DNA from: JAMLIA01 sp039810005
Lineage (GTDB): Bacteria; Chloroflexota; Chloroflexia; Thermomicrobiales; CFX8
DNA: 64,000 bases
Direction: 5' to 3'
Assembly (NCBI GenBank): GCA_039810005.1
Contig: JBDHWD010000001.1
Location: forward strand, 1-64,000
Notes under the pieces: generated by a model
Seen by the model: the letters and a program-made list of their open reading frames with translations, nothing else
Databases searched by the model: none
What the model was told of the DNA's origin: nothing
In this document: in pieces, positions 8,906 through 17,860 of the stretch
Layout of the letters: each line of letters opens with the position of its first letter
How positions within the stretch are numbered: position 1 is the stretch's first letter
Program-made: the position numbers and the translations under genes

Positions 8906-9931
8906 ATGGCAGGGTCGAAAGTCGGCAGTGTCGTCGTCGCAGGCGGCGCCGGTTTCATTGGCAGCACGTTTGCGCGCTTGCTGGTTGAGCTCGGATATGA
9001 GCGCGTGCGTGTCTTCGACAAGCTGACGTACGCCGGCAATCCGGCCAACATCGCCGATCTCCGCGATGTGCCCGGCTTCTCGTTCGTCGAGGGCGATATC
9101 TGCGATGCCGAGGCGGTCGACGCGGCGCTGGACGGCTTCGATGCGCTGGTGAACTTCGCGGCCGAGACGCACGTCGACCGGTCGCTGCTCGATCCTGGCG
9201 GCTTCATCCAGACTGACGTCCACGGTGTCTGGGTGCTTCTGGAGGCCGCCCGCAAGCACGCGTTGAGCAGGATGGTCCACGTCAGTACCGACGAGGTCTA
9301 CGGCGTTCGCGAAGATGGATCGTTTAGCGAACGTGATCCGCTGAACCCGCGCAACCCGTATTCGGCAAGCAAGGCGGGCGGCGAAATGATGGTGAAGGCG
9401 TTCGCCGCGACCTACGGCGTGCCGGCTGTCATCTCGCGTGGCTCGAACACCTACGGCCCGTACCAGTATCCCGAGAAGTTTATTTCCCTGGCGACGACAA
9501 ATATCCTGCTGGGCGAGCCGATACCGGTGTATGGCGACGGCCGTCAGGTTCGCGACTGGATCCACGCGCGCGACCACGCTGCCGGTATCGAGTTTCTGCT
9601 GCGCCACGGTGAGCCAGGCGAGGCATACAACATCGGTGGAGGCAACGAGCGCGAGAACATCACCGTGGCCGAAACGATCCTGAGCGAGCTCGATGCCCCG
9701 CGTGATCTGCTCCACCACGTCACAGACCGGCAGGGGCACGACCGGCGCTATTCGCTCGATTCGTCAAAGATCAGGGCGCTCGGCTGGTCGCCGACTGTCG
9801 ACTTCGAGACGGGCCTGCGCGAGACAATCCACTGGTATCGTGATAATCGATCATGGTGGGAACCGTTGCGCACCGGAGACTACGAAGAGTACTACCGGAC
9901 GAATTACGCTCATCGTCAGAGGATTGGTTAG
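8906..9931 (+). CDS. rfbB: dTDP-glucose 4,6-dehydratase
   Basis: NAD-dependent short-chain dehydrogenase that converts dTDP-glucose to dTDP-4-keto-6-deoxyglucose, the second step of dTDP-rhamnose and other deoxysugar routes. The 341-residue protein has the NAD site GGAGFIG, the catalytic STDEVYG, YSASK with the Tyr/Lys pair, and NTYGPYQYPEKFI. These identify the RmlB branch rather than GalE. GGAGGT lies 11 nt before the ATG. A possible partner, the rfbC-like gene, is 6 kb away on the other strand; rfbA and rfbD are not in the window. Confidence 0.94.
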   Translation: MAGSKVGSVVVAGGAGFIGSTFARLLVELGYERVRVFDKLTYAGNPANIADLRDVPGFSFVEGDICDAEAVDAALDGFDALVNFAAETHVDRSLLDPGGFIQTDVHGVWVLLEAARKHALSRMVHVSTDEVYGVREDGSFSERDPLNPRNPYSASKAGGEMMVKAFAATYGVPAVISRGSNTYGPYQYPEKFISLATTNILLGEPIPVYGDGRQVRDWIHARDHAAGIEFLLRHGEPGEAYNIGGGNERENITVAETILSELDAPRDLLHHVTDRQGHDRRYSLDSSKIRALGWSPTVDFETGLRETIHWYRDNRSWWEPLRTGDYEEYYRTNYAHRQRIG

Positions 9932-9934
9932 GTT

Positions 9935-10633
9935 GTGCTCGCAGTCGATGTCGCAGTAGCGAAAACGCATAAGTACGCCTCGCGGGATAGTGGGGACACC
10001 GTTGAAACGGTCGAGCGGCCAACCGGTGGCCTGTCGGTTGTCATGGTCGATGGGCAGGGTACCGGCTCCGCAGCGAAGTCGCTGAGCATGATGGTGTCCA
10101 GTAAAGCGGTTGCGCTGCTCAAGGAGGGCGTGCGTGACGGCGCGGTCGCTCGCGGCGTCCACGATGTCCTGTTGGCCTACCGGCATGGCAAGGTGTCGGC
10201 GACGCTGGATCTGCTCTCACTCGATCTGGCAAGCCGCACTGTCGTCATCACGCGCAACAGCCACGTTCCGCATATCGTCGTGATCGATGGTGAGGTGACG
10301 TTGCACGATGGCATCACAACACCGATCGGGCTGTACCGCCACACGAAGCCAACGGTGTTCGAGCATAAGGTCGTCTGTGGCATGAAGGTCGTCGTGTTCA
10401 CCGATGGCGTCTCGAACGCCGGTCGGCGTTATGGAACACAGTTCGATCCCCTTAGCGGGCTGATTACTCAAGGCAGCGCCAAGGACATTGCTGAGACGCT
10501 CCTCGATGCAGCGATAGCTGCTGATCAGAGGCGACCGGGCGATGACATGGCGGTTGTCGCGATGACAATCGATGCGCTAGAGCAGGATCAGCCGATTCGG
10601 ACGATGCGCCTCACCTGGCCGATTCCCGGCTAG
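9935..10633 (+). CDS. Stand-alone SpoIIE/RsbU-type PP2C phosphatase
   Basis: Single-domain serine/threonine phosphatase of the SpoIIE family; relatives dephosphorylate anti-anti-sigma factors. The 232-residue protein shows the metal-binding motifs VDGQGTGSAA near residue 40, VVFTDGVSNAG near 155 and GDDMAVVAM near 205. It has no sensor domain, unlike RsbU or RsbP, which resembles RsbX-type feedback phosphatases. The GTG start is 3 nt after the rfbB stop codon, so it is read with rfbB. No anti-sigma factor or STAS protein is nearby, so its substrate is unknown. Confidence 0.85.
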   Translation: MLAVDVAVAKTHKYASRDSGDTVETVERPTGGLSVVMVDGQGTGSAAKSLSMMVSSKAVALLKEGVRDGAVARGVHDVLLAYRHGKVSATLDLLSLDLASRTVVITRNSHVPHIVVIDGEVTLHDGITTPIGLYRHTKPTVFEHKVVCGMKVVVFTDGVSNAGRRYGTQFDPLSGLITQGSAKDIAETLLDAAIAADQRRPGDDMAVVAMTIDALEQDQPIRTMRLTWPIPG

Positions 10634-10646
10634 GACGGAGAACGAG

Positions 10647-10982
10647 ATGAGGGTCGCGGTGGTTGGTCGCTGTGCATCGGGAAAGAGCACGATCGCCGCT
10701 GCCCTGCGCGACCACGGCTACGATGCCTGGCCGGTCGGTCAGGAGCATTCGATTGTCCCCACGCTCTGGAACGCGAAGCAGCCAGACGCGCTCGTCTTTC
10801 TCGACGCGTCGCTCGCGTCTGTTCGCCAACGACGCCACAACCCCGCGTGGCCGGACTGGATTTACGAGCTTCAGACTGCCCGACTGGCAAACGCCCGCGA
10901 CAATGCGCACGTGTTCATTGATACCGACAATATCGAGATACGCGACGTCCTCGCCATCGTCCTGGAGGGCCTGGCGCAGTGA
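10647..10982 (+). CDS. Small P-loop NTP-binding protein, function unknown
   Basis: A 111-residue protein that opens with a Walker A motif, GRCASGKST (7-15), followed by a beta-alpha fold that resembles the N-terminal half of a nucleotide or nucleoside kinase. ALVFLDAS (about 48-55) could be the Walker B strand. It is much shorter than adenylate- or dephospho-CoA-kinase-like enzymes and has no visible lid, so it may be a binding protein or need a partner. A GGAG 6 nt before the ATG supports the start. It follows the SpoIIE-type phosphatase by 13 nt. I do not recognise the family. Confidence 0.75.
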   Translation: MRVAVVGRCASGKSTIAAALRDHGYDAWPVGQEHSIVPTLWNAKQPDALVFLDASLASVRQRRHNPAWPDWIYELQTARLANARDNAHVFIDTDNIEIRDVLAIVLEGLAQ

Positions 10983-11054
10983 TCGCACGATGAACAGGCG
11001 AGTACACTTGACCGATTCGCTTGGTCGCTCTTCTTGACGCAGATATCGAGGCAA

Positions 11055-12653
11055 ATGGACGACGGAATGCATCGACGACGCACCCGACTAACAATCGTTC
11101 TGGTCCTCGTGCTCGTGCTGGTGGGATGCGGATCGGGCGAAGCGACGTTCAATCTGGAAGTCAGCGCCAATGGCGATCAGGTTCTCACCATTGCCGGTGG
11201 CGGTGCACTGCCGATCACGCTCGATCCGGCGCTGCTGCGGGATGCCGATTCATCGTTCATCGCGCGGCAGGTCTTTCGGGGCCTGATGCGGCTGGACGAC
11301 TCTCTGATTGCGCAGCCCGATCTGGCCGAGACGGTCGAGGCTAGCGATGACGGTCTCAGCTACACCTTCAGGCTGCGCGAAAACGTCACGTTCCAGGACG
11401 GCACCATCATTGATGCCGAGCGCGTGAAAGCGTCGTTCGAGCGCGCTGCCGATCCCGAGTTGGCCGGAGGCGACGGGAGCGCCCTGCCGGCCGCAATCTA
11501 CTTCGGTGACATCGAAGGCATCGACGAATATCTGACCGGACAGGCCGGCACAATCACGGGTATTCAGACCAGCGGGACGCGGACAGTCAGGATGACGCTC
11601 AAGCGGCCGGCAGCGAATTTTCTCTACAAGCTTTCCGGGAGCCCGGCAGCGATTGTTGATGTGCGCGAGACGACGAGCTCAGACTGGTGGACCGCGCCGA
11701 ACGGTAGTGGGCCGTTCGAGATCGGGGACGTTTCGCCGCAGCTCATCAGCCTGACGCCGTTCGATGGCTTCTATTCCGGAGCGCCGCGCTTGCAAGAGGT
11801 TCGAATCCTCTACGGCAGCGCTGCTGCGCAACCACTAAACCTGTACGAGACAGGCGTCATCGATACGGCCGAGGTGCCGATCTACGCGATCGATCGCGTG
11901 TCGTCGCCCGCAGATCCGCTGTACGCCGAGCTGGAGACGACACCGCAGCTCTCGACGACGTTCATCCTGCTCAATGAGAACGTCGAGCCGTTTGACGACC
12001 CTGCCGTCCGGGAGGCTGTCGTTCGGGCGCTCGATCGTTCCAAGGTCACGCGCGTGAGTCTTGAAGATCGGGTTCGGCAGGCGGAAGGCATTGTTCCACC
12101 GGGTATCCTCGACCGTGACTGGACTTCGACGCCGCCTTCGTATGATCTGGAAGCAGCGCAGGCTGCACTCGCATCCGCCGAGCCTTTTGAGATCCCGCCG
12201 GCCTTCTATGGCAGTGGCGTCGCCGTGACGCTGGCCGACGTGCTGGAACGCGACCTGGGTCTCGATAGCGACGCGATTTCGCTGGAATGGAATGAGTTCT
12301 CCAGTGCGCTCACCAGCCAGCAGTTACCGGCGTTTGCGCTCTCCTGGATCGCCGATTATCCCGATCCGGCGAACTTCCTCGATTCGATGTTCCACACCGG
12401 CAGCCCCGATAACTACGCGGACTATTCGAACCCGGAAGTCGACGCGCTGCTCGATTCAGCCGCCGTGGAGCAGGATCCGGTGCGGCGAGCCAAACTCTAT
12501 CTGGATGCGCAGCAGATGATCCTCGATGACGCCGTCCTCATTCCGCTGTATCACGACATCGCGTATACACTGGTCAAGCCATACGTGCGCGGCCTGACGA
12601 TCACGCCGGTGGGGATTATGAGCCTCGAGTCTGTCTGGATCGGCGAGCGCTGA
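11055..12653 (+). CDS. ABC transporter solute-binding lipoprotein, peptide family (SBP_bac_5)
   Basis: Extracytoplasmic binding protein of the oligopeptide/nickel type, about 532 residues. The N-terminus has arginines, a hydrophobic stretch of repeated VL and a lipobox ending at Cys (LVGCGSG). The mature part shows the family's ITLDPALLRDADSSFIARQVFRGL opening in sense (split here as ITLDPALL and FRGLMRLD), TFRLRENVTFQDGT, PNGSGPFEI and, near the end, ALSWIADYPDPANFLDSMF. A TTG 21 nt upstream is in frame, but this ATG has GAGG close by and starts nearer the charged n-region. No permease or ATPase gene is adjacent, so its transporter is encoded elsewhere. Confidence 0.92.
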   Translation: MDDGMHRRRTRLTIVLVLVLVLVGCGSGEATFNLEVSANGDQVLTIAGGGALPITLDPALLRDADSSFIARQVFRGLMRLDDSLIAQPDLAETVEASDDGLSYTFRLRENVTFQDGTIIDAERVKASFERAADPELAGGDGSALPAAIYFGDIEGIDEYLTGQAGTITGIQTSGTRTVRMTLKRPAANFLYKLSGSPAAIVDVRETTSSDWWTAPNGSGPFEIGDVSPQLISLTPFDGFYSGAPRLQEVRILYGSAAAQPLNLYETGVIDTAEVPIYAIDRVSSPADPLYAELETTPQLSTTFILLNENVEPFDDPAVREAVVRALDRSKVTRVSLEDRVRQAEGIVPPGILDRDWTSTPPSYDLEAAQAALASAEPFEIPPAFYGSGVAVTLADVLERDLGLDSDAISLEWNEFSSALTSQQLPAFALSWIADYPDPANFLDSMFHTGSPDNYADYSNPEVDALLDSAAVEQDPVRRAKLYLDAQQMILDDAVLIPLYHDIAYTLVKPYVRGLTITPVGIMSLESVWIGER

Positions 12654-13550
12654 GTGACAAGCCATCACGTCGAAGATCTGCTCCCGCTGTCGGGCAGTGA
12701 AATCGCAGTCCTGACCCCGGACGCAGTCCCGCATCTGCGGGTGTCGTGGCACACGCGCTTCACCTCGAACGAGCTGACGAAGATCGCGCAGGCCGAGCCG
12801 CGCCTTTCAGTCTGGAATCAGAGAACAGGCGAGTTCCTCGTTGGCGGGCCGTGGCGTAATCGCCGCGATGTCGCATCCGTCGTCGAGATCGCAGCGACGT
12901 CGGGCGCTATTGACCTGATCGACGCCTTTTGTACCGTCGCGCAGCAACAAGGTATCGTGCTGGCGGTTGCCTCTGAGCAGGTCGAGCGACGCCGCACAGC
13001 CTTCTATGTCGGTGCGCGATTCGAGCCGATTGAGGACATCATCATTTACGAGATGTCGCGTGTGCGCGCGCGAACGCCGCGCAGTGGCAACCTCAGGTTT
13101 GTGCCATTGCAGATCGAGAATCGCGCAATGCTGGATGAGCTGATCCGGCTGGACAATGCCGCGTTCCCCTGGTTGTGGTGGAACAGCGAGGACGAGTTTC
13201 GCGAATACTCGTCGGCACCCGGAGTCGAGATTCAGGTTGGGTACGATGAGTCGCGGCAAGCGGTTGCCTACGTCGGGACGACGCGCTTCCGCAACTGGGG
13301 ACACCTGGACCGCATCGCTGTCGATCCCGAGATACAGGGACGTGGGCTGGGACGCGTCGCGCTCGATTTCGCGGTGTCGTCGCTCGCTGCGGCCGGTGCC
13401 AGCCGCGTCGGGCTGAGCACACAATCGCGCAACGTCCGCAGTCGCGCGTTGTACGAATCATATGGATTTCATCGGTCGTCGTCGCACGACTATCGTGTCT
13501 TCGGTCGCTTGCTCGATCTTGGGCTGACGCTCAAGGATATCGTGGGGTAG
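12654..13550 (+). CDS. GNAT-family N-acetyltransferase with an extra N-terminal domain
   Basis: The C-terminal part of this 298-residue protein (about 140-290) is a GNAT domain: acetyl-CoA motif A reads RIAVDPEIQGRGLGRVAL, followed by NVRSRALYESYGFHR. The first 140 residues resemble a degenerate second GNAT-like unit (YEVGARFEPIEDIIIYE-type pattern near 115-130) but lack a clear pyrophosphate loop. The GTG start directly follows the TGA of the binding-protein gene, so the two are co-translated. The acceptor substrate is unknown. Confidence 0.85.
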   Translation: MTSHHVEDLLPLSGSEIAVLTPDAVPHLRVSWHTRFTSNELTKIAQAEPRLSVWNQRTGEFLVGGPWRNRRDVASVVEIAATSGAIDLIDAFCTVAQQQGIVLAVASEQVERRRTAFYVGARFEPIEDIIIYEMSRVRARTPRSGNLRFVPLQIENRAMLDELIRLDNAAFPWLWWNSEDEFREYSSAPGVEIQVGYDESRQAVAYVGTTRFRNWGHLDRIAVDPEIQGRGLGRVALDFAVSSLAAAGASRVGLSTQSRNVRSRALYESYGFHRSSSHDYRVFGRLLDLGLTLKDIVG

Positions 13551-13566
13551 GGAAGAGTGAGACTGC

Positions 13567-14649
13567 ATGGGTAGCACCTACGGATCGGCGTTTCGGATTA
13601 CGACCTGGGGCGAGTCGCACGGGCCGGCTCTCGGTGTCGTCATTGATGGCTGCCCCGCCGGTCTGGAGGTCAATGAGGAACTGATTCAGTATGACCTTGA
13701 CCGGCGGCGGGTCGGGCAGTCGCGAGTCACCTCGCCGCGCAACGAGCGCGACAAGGTCCAGATCCTGTCCGGCGTCTTTGAGGGTCGCACGACCGGTACG
13801 CCGATCTCGCTGATCACCTACAACAAGGACTCTGACTCGACCAAATACGACATCATCCGTGACATGTACCGACCCGGCCACGCCGACTACACCTACTCGA
13901 TGAAGTACGGCATTCGCGACCATCGCGGCGGCGGGCGATCGAGCGCTCGCGAGACGTGGGGCCGCGTGGCGTCGGCTGCTATCGCGCGGCTGCTATTGCG
14001 GCAGTCTGGCATCGATGTCTACGCACATACACTGCGCATCGGCGACATCGTCGCCCAGACCTTCGACCGCGACGAGATCGATCAGAACATGGTGCGCGCA
14101 GCCGATCCTGATGCTGCCGAAGCGATGGTCGCGGCGATCGATCGAATCAAGCTTGAATCAGACAGCCTCGGCGGCATTGTCGAGGTGCGCGCCGACAATG
14201 TGCCTCCAGGCCTCGGTGAGCCGACGGCCTACAAGCTCGATGCGCTGCTGGGGCAGGCGATGCTGAGTATCCCGGCGACAAAGGGGATCGAGATCGGCTC
14301 GGGCTTCGCAGCCGTCGGTATGCGTGGATCTCAACATAACGATGCGTTTGTCCTCGATGAGCAGGGCCGCGTGCGAACTCGCACGAACAACCACGGCGGC
14401 ACGCTGGGCGGAATCTCATCTGGCGAGCAAATTGTCGTGCGCGTGGCGATCAAGCCGACGTCGTCGATCAGCCAGGATCAGGACACGGTTGACGAGAAGG
14501 GGAATGCGCGCAAGATCCTGGTCGAGGGACGCCACGATCCCTGCGTCGTGCCTCGCGCCGTGCCGGTTGTCGAGGCGATGATGATCCTCGTGCTAGCCGA
14601 TCTTCTGCTGCTCAACCGGATGAGCCGTGCTGCCTGGGAGATGCCGTAG
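13567..14649 (+). CDS. aroC: Chorismate synthase
   Basis: Last step of the shikimate pathway: converts 5-enolpyruvylshikimate-3-phosphate to chorismate with reduced FMN. The 360-residue protein has the three family signatures: WGESHGPALG near the N-terminus, RPGHADYTYSMKYGIRDHRG region (positions about 99-118) with GGGRSSARET, and SQHNDAF / NNHGGTLGG further on. Length is normal. It ends the plus-strand run and meets aroA, the gene for the preceding step, 4 nt away on the opposite strand. Confidence 0.97.
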   Translation: MGSTYGSAFRITTWGESHGPALGVVIDGCPAGLEVNEELIQYDLDRRRVGQSRVTSPRNERDKVQILSGVFEGRTTGTPISLITYNKDSDSTKYDIIRDMYRPGHADYTYSMKYGIRDHRGGGRSSARETWGRVASAAIARLLLRQSGIDVYAHTLRIGDIVAQTFDRDEIDQNMVRAADPDAAEAMVAAIDRIKLESDSLGGIVEVRADNVPPGLGEPTAYKLDALLGQAMLSIPATKGIEIGSGFAAVGMRGSQHNDAFVLDEQGRVRTRTNNHGGTLGGISSGEQIVVRVAIKPTSSISQDQDTVDEKGNARKILVEGRHDPCVVPRAVPVVEAMMILVLADLLLLNRMSRAAWEMP

Positions 14650-14653
14650 CGCC

Positions 14654-15946
14654 TCAGCGTACTGCTGCGCCGAGCAGTGGGAAGAGCAGATCCCAGAATA
14701 CGGGCACGGTCTTCGCGACGCATCCTGGATCAGCGATTGTCGTGCCCGGCACCTGCGTGCCGAGGATCGCAAAGCTCATTGCCATGCGGTGATCGTCATA
14801 GGTCTGGATCGTGGCCGGTTGCGGTCGCGCCGGATGAATGGTTAGGCCGTCCTCGCGCTCATCAACCGGAACGCCGGTGCGCTGGAGTTCCGCTGCGATC
14901 GCGGCGATGCGGTCCGTCTCCTTGAGGCGGATGTGGCCGATGTTGCGGATCGTCGTCGGGCCGTCGGCGAATGGCGCGATTGCCGCCAGCGATTGCACTG
15001 TATCCGAGATATCGCCCATGTCGACGTCGACGCCGCGGAGCTTGCCGGGGCCGTAGACGGTGATCGCTGATGTCCCGCGCTCGACGCGGCAGCCCATGGC
15101 TTCGAGCACATCGACGAAATGAAGGTCCCCCTGCGCCGAGGTCGGCGGCAGATGCTCGACGGTGACCGGGCCACCGGCCACGGCTGCCAGCGCGAAGAAG
15201 TAGCTGGCGGCCGAGGCGTCCGGCTCGATGTCATACGTTCTGCCTGTGTAGCGCTGGCCTGGCTCAACCCGGATGCGCCGGTAATCGTCGTGATGCAGCG
15301 CGACGCCGAACTCCGCCATCGTTGAGGCGGTCATGTCGATGTAGGGCTTCGAGACGAGATCACCCTCGACGAGCACGTCCAGCGGATCATTCGCGTAGGG
15401 CAGAACCATTGCAAGCGCGCTGAAATACTGGCTGGACAGATCGCCGCGCATCTGGATCGTCCCACCCGGCAGCCCGGCTGCGTCAATCTCAACTGGTGGA
15501 CAGCCATCCTCTGATTCCGAGCGGATACGAACGCCGAGAGACGCCAGCCCGTCGATCAGCGGCGCGAGTGGCCTCTGGCGCATGCGCTCGGTGCCATCGA
15601 GCCTGACGTGACCGTGCGCTAACGTAGCGAGAGCGGTAAGGAAGCGCATTGAGGTGCCCGAGTTGCCCAAGAACAGCTTGGCGTCCGTCGCCGGTATGTT
15701 TCCGTCAACGCCGTGGACGGTGAGGGTGGCAGACGACCAGTCGGCGTCGATCCTGACTCCGAGGGCATTGAGCGCGGCGACCATGTAGCGCGTGTCGTCG
15801 GAGTCCAGCGCGCCGCGCAGCACCGATACGCCGCTGGCCAGCGCGGCAATCGGCAACGCTCGGTTCGTGTAGCTCTTCGAACCGGGAATCGATACCGACC
15901 CGGAAGCCCGGTCGGCAGTCGGAATCGGCAGCGGATCGGTCAGCAT
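14654..15946 (-). CDS. aroA: 3-phosphoshikimate 1-carboxyvinyltransferase (EPSP synthase)
   Basis: Transfers enolpyruvate from PEP to shikimate-3-phosphate. The 430-residue protein has PGSKSYTNRALPIAALA at the N-terminus (shikimate-3-phosphate binding), LGNSGTSMRFLTAL (PEP site, equal to LGNAGTAMRPL in E. coli), DLSSQYFSAL and KETDRIAAI. The Ser within GNSGTS replaces the usual Ala of class I enzymes, a change seen among glyphosate-tolerant class II forms; tolerance is not shown. AAGG lies 8 nt before the ATG. It probably heads no operon; the rfbC-like gene lies 17 nt upstream and reads into it. Confidence 0.96.
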   Translation of the reverse strand: MLTDPLPIPTADRASGSVSIPGSKSYTNRALPIAALASGVSVLRGALDSDDTRYMVAALNALGVRIDADWSSATLTVHGVDGNIPATDAKLFLGNSGTSMRFLTALATLAHGHVRLDGTERMRQRPLAPLIDGLASLGVRIRSESEDGCPPVEIDAAGLPGGTIQMRGDLSSQYFSALAMVLPYANDPLDVLVEGDLVSKPYIDMTASTMAEFGVALHHDDYRRIRVEPGQRYTGRTYDIEPDASAASYFFALAAVAGGPVTVEHLPPTSAQGDLHFVDVLEAMGCRVERGTSAITVYGPGKLRGVDVDMGDISDTVQSLAAIAPFADGPTTIRNIGHIRLKETDRIAAIAAELQRTGVPVDEREDGLTIHPARPQPATIQTYDDHRMAMSFAILGTQVPGTTIADPGCVAKTVPVFWDLLFPLLGAAVR

Positions 15947-15963
15947 ACGTCTCGCCTTCGGGT

Positions 15964-16431
15964 TCAGGTGAACTTCAGATCCCAGGAATAGGGGATGTCG
16001 GGAGAGTCATACGGAATGCGGTACTCATCCGGATCGCTCGGGTCGTACGGCTGGGTCGGAAAGTTGATCAGGTAGCAGGGCGTGACGCCAACGTTCTTGA
16101 AGCCGTGAAGCACGCCAATCGGGATCTTGACGACAATGCGATTGTCATCGCCCATGAAGAACTCGTTGACGACGCCATAGGTCGGCGAATCCTCACGCAG
16201 GTCGTACAGCGGCACCTTGATCATCCCACTGACACAGGTGAAATAGTCCGTCTGCTTCTTGTGGTAATGCCAGCCGCGAATGACGCCTGGATAGGACACT
16301 GAGACGTAGCACTGGCCGAAGCCCTCGAAGAACGGATCGTCACGCCGGATCAGCTCGGTCAGCGCGCCACGCTCATCGGCGTGGGTAACAAGGCGCTTGA
16401 TCTCGACGCCGTCAATCATCTGCTGGGCCAT
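15964..16431 (-). CDS. dTDP-4-dehydrorhamnose 3,5-epimerase family protein
   Basis: Cupin-fold sugar-nucleotide epimerase, 155 residues. It keeps the RGWHYHKKQ motif (RGLHYQ in RmlC) with the catalytic His, the phosphate-binding DxRxDSPTYG equivalent (DLREDSPTYG), and IPIGVLHGFKNVG. It is shorter than RmlC (about 180), and the C-terminal part reads YRIPYDSPDIPYSWD. It may be an epimerase for another deoxysugar rather than RmlC proper. It lies between the methyltransferase (7 nt upstream) and aroA; rfbB is 6 kb away. Confidence 0.85.
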   Translation of the reverse strand: MAQQMIDGVEIKRLVTHADERGALTELIRRDDPFFEGFGQCYVSVSYPGVIRGWHYHKKQTDYFTCVSGMIKVPLYDLREDSPTYGVVNEFFMGDDNRIVVKIPIGVLHGFKNVGVTPCYLINFPTQPYDPSDPDEYRIPYDSPDIPYSWDLKFT

Positions 16432-16438
16432 CGGTCAC

Positions 16439-17239
16439 TCAGTCCTTTCTGATCGGTGAAAGCGGTCCATCATTCCAGGTGGCAAGCGCGATCATGCGCT
16501 CCGATTCAGCGCGATATGGATCCAGATCATACGTGCCATAGAGAGCGATCAGCTGCCAGCCTGCGCGCGCAAGCAGATGCTCCAGCTCCCAGCGGTGGAT
16601 GTAGCGCGTGTCGTATTCATCAACGATCCTGGTGACTGTGCCGTTCAGCGGGTCGATGGTGTCAAAGAGCACTGTGGTGTGGATGATCTGGCGCTCAAGA
16701 TCGTGTGATCGGGCTGTCCACTTGTCGAGGCGACGGCCATCCGCCATTGTGCCGCTGTATTCAAGCGTGACGCGACCATCCAGTCCGGCGAGGTAAAGCG
16801 GGTCGGGCGTCATCAGATCGAGAAGCAACAGCCCGCCATCGATCACGACCGAGCGAATCGCTTCCAATGCGGCCAGTTGGGCGTCGGCATCCGGCAGATG
16901 CAGGAACGTGTTGATTGCGGAAAACGCCATCCAGTAGGGCGCGTCCGGCAGGCGGGTCGCTTGCAGGTCCTCCATGCGCGCATGGACAAGCGTCGTATCG
17001 GCGCTCAGCCGTCCGCTGGCGAGCCGAAGCATGGCCTCGGACGAGTCGATGCCGGCAAGGGGCAGCCCCAGATCCTCAAGGGCGCGCAGAACCCGACCGC
17101 TTCCGCAGCCGAGCTCAAGTACGGGTCCGTTCGCCTCGACCGCGAAATGGCGGTAGAGTTCAAGATCGTCCCGGTACTGATCGTATTCGAGATCGTAGAA
17201 TTCCGCGAACCGCAGGTACGCATCGACCGTCTCGGACAT
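16439..17239 (-). CDS. Class I SAM-dependent methyltransferase
   Basis: A 266-residue Rossmann-fold methyltransferase. Motif I is VLELGCGSGRVLRAL, followed by the acidic GIDSSEAMLRLA (motif II) and ARMEDLQATRLPDAPYWMAFSA region (motif IV). It begins MSETVDAYLRFAEFYDLEYDQ, typical of the Methyltransf_25/11 group. No ribosome-binding site is visible before the ATG at 17239, so it may be leaderless or start elsewhere; upstream in-frame codons run into the smpB gene on the other strand. Its substrate is unknown; the rfbC-like gene next to it would allow a role in sugar methylation. Confidence 0.85.
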   Translation of the reverse strand: MSETVDAYLRFAEFYDLEYDQYRDDLELYRHFAVEANGPVLELGCGSGRVLRALEDLGLPLAGIDSSEAMLRLASGRLSADTTLVHARMEDLQATRLPDAPYWMAFSAINTFLHLPDADAQLAALEAIRSVVIDGGLLLLDLMTPDPLYLAGLDGRVTLEYSGTMADGRRLDKWTARSHDLERQIIHTTVLFDTIDPLNGTVTRIVDEYDTRYIHRWELEHLLARAGWQLIALYGTYDLDPYRAESERMIALATWNDGPLSPIRKD

Positions 17240-17332
17240 GTGAAGGATTGTACGCTGCGGACGATAGGCGGCGCGCGATGATACCGGAACGACTCGTCGC
17301 GCGACATCCTGCAGTTCTGGAGCGATTCGTAC

Positions 17333-17833
17333 ATGTGTGCCAAGACGAAAGCCAAGCCCAAAGACCAGACGCCATCGGGCGGCGAGAAGGTTGTGACGGT
17401 CAACCGCAAGGCCTTCCATGACTTCTTCGTTGAGGAGGATATGGAAGCCGGTATCCAGCTGACCGGTACTGAAATCAAGTCGATTCGCGACGGCCGCGTG
17501 AATCTGCGCGATGCCTATGCGCGAGTGCAGGGCGGCGAAGTGTGGCTGCATGGCATGCACATCTCGCCCTACGAACATTCGGGCGCGTACTTCCAGCACG
17601 ACCCGCTCAGGCCCAGGAAGCTGCTGCTGCATCGGAAGCAGATCGACTACCTGCAGAAGCAGACGGAAGCGGCCGGATACACGCTGGTGCCGCTCCGCCT
17701 CGTGCTGCGGCGCGGCCGGGCGAAGCTCGACCTCGGCCTGGCGCGCGGCAAGCGCGATTACGACAAGCGCCAGGCGCTGGCCGAGCGCGACGCGAAGCGC
17801 CAGATTCAGCAGGCCTTGCGTCGACGCGACTAA
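17333..17833 (+). CDS. smpB: SsrA-binding protein SmpB
   Basis: Binds the tRNA-like part of tmRNA and takes it to stalled ribosomes. The 166-residue protein has the beta-barrel with FFVEEDMEAGIQLTGTEIKSIR, YEHSGAYFQHDPLRPRKLLLH, VPLRLVLRRGRAKLDLGLARGKRDYDKR and a basic tail of R, K and E. The N-terminus has a short Lys-rich extension. It lies directly upstream of the tmRNA gene, a common arrangement. Confidence 0.97.
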   Translation: MCAKTKAKPKDQTPSGGEKVVTVNRKAFHDFFVEEDMEAGIQLTGTEIKSIRDGRVNLRDAYARVQGGEVWLHGMHISPYEHSGAYFQHDPLRPRKLLLHRKQIDYLQKQTEAAGYTLVPLRLVLRRGRAKLDLGLARGKRDYDKRQALAERDAKRQIQQALRRRD

Positions 17834-17844
17834 AGGTGTAAACT
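17816..17844 (+). promoter_or_regulatory. Promoter of tmRNA
   Basis: TTGCGT (17816-17821), a 17-nt spacer and TAAACT (17839-17844) form a sigma-70-type promoter. It overlaps the end of smpB and would start a short precursor about 10 nt before the mature tmRNA 5' end. Confidence 0.6.
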
Positions 17845-17860
17845 GTCTGTTGCACGCTAC

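Noticed and set aside
8900..9739. Open frame of 279 codons antisense to rfbB
   Set aside because: rfbB motifs are intact on the plus strand; the other frame is a shadow.
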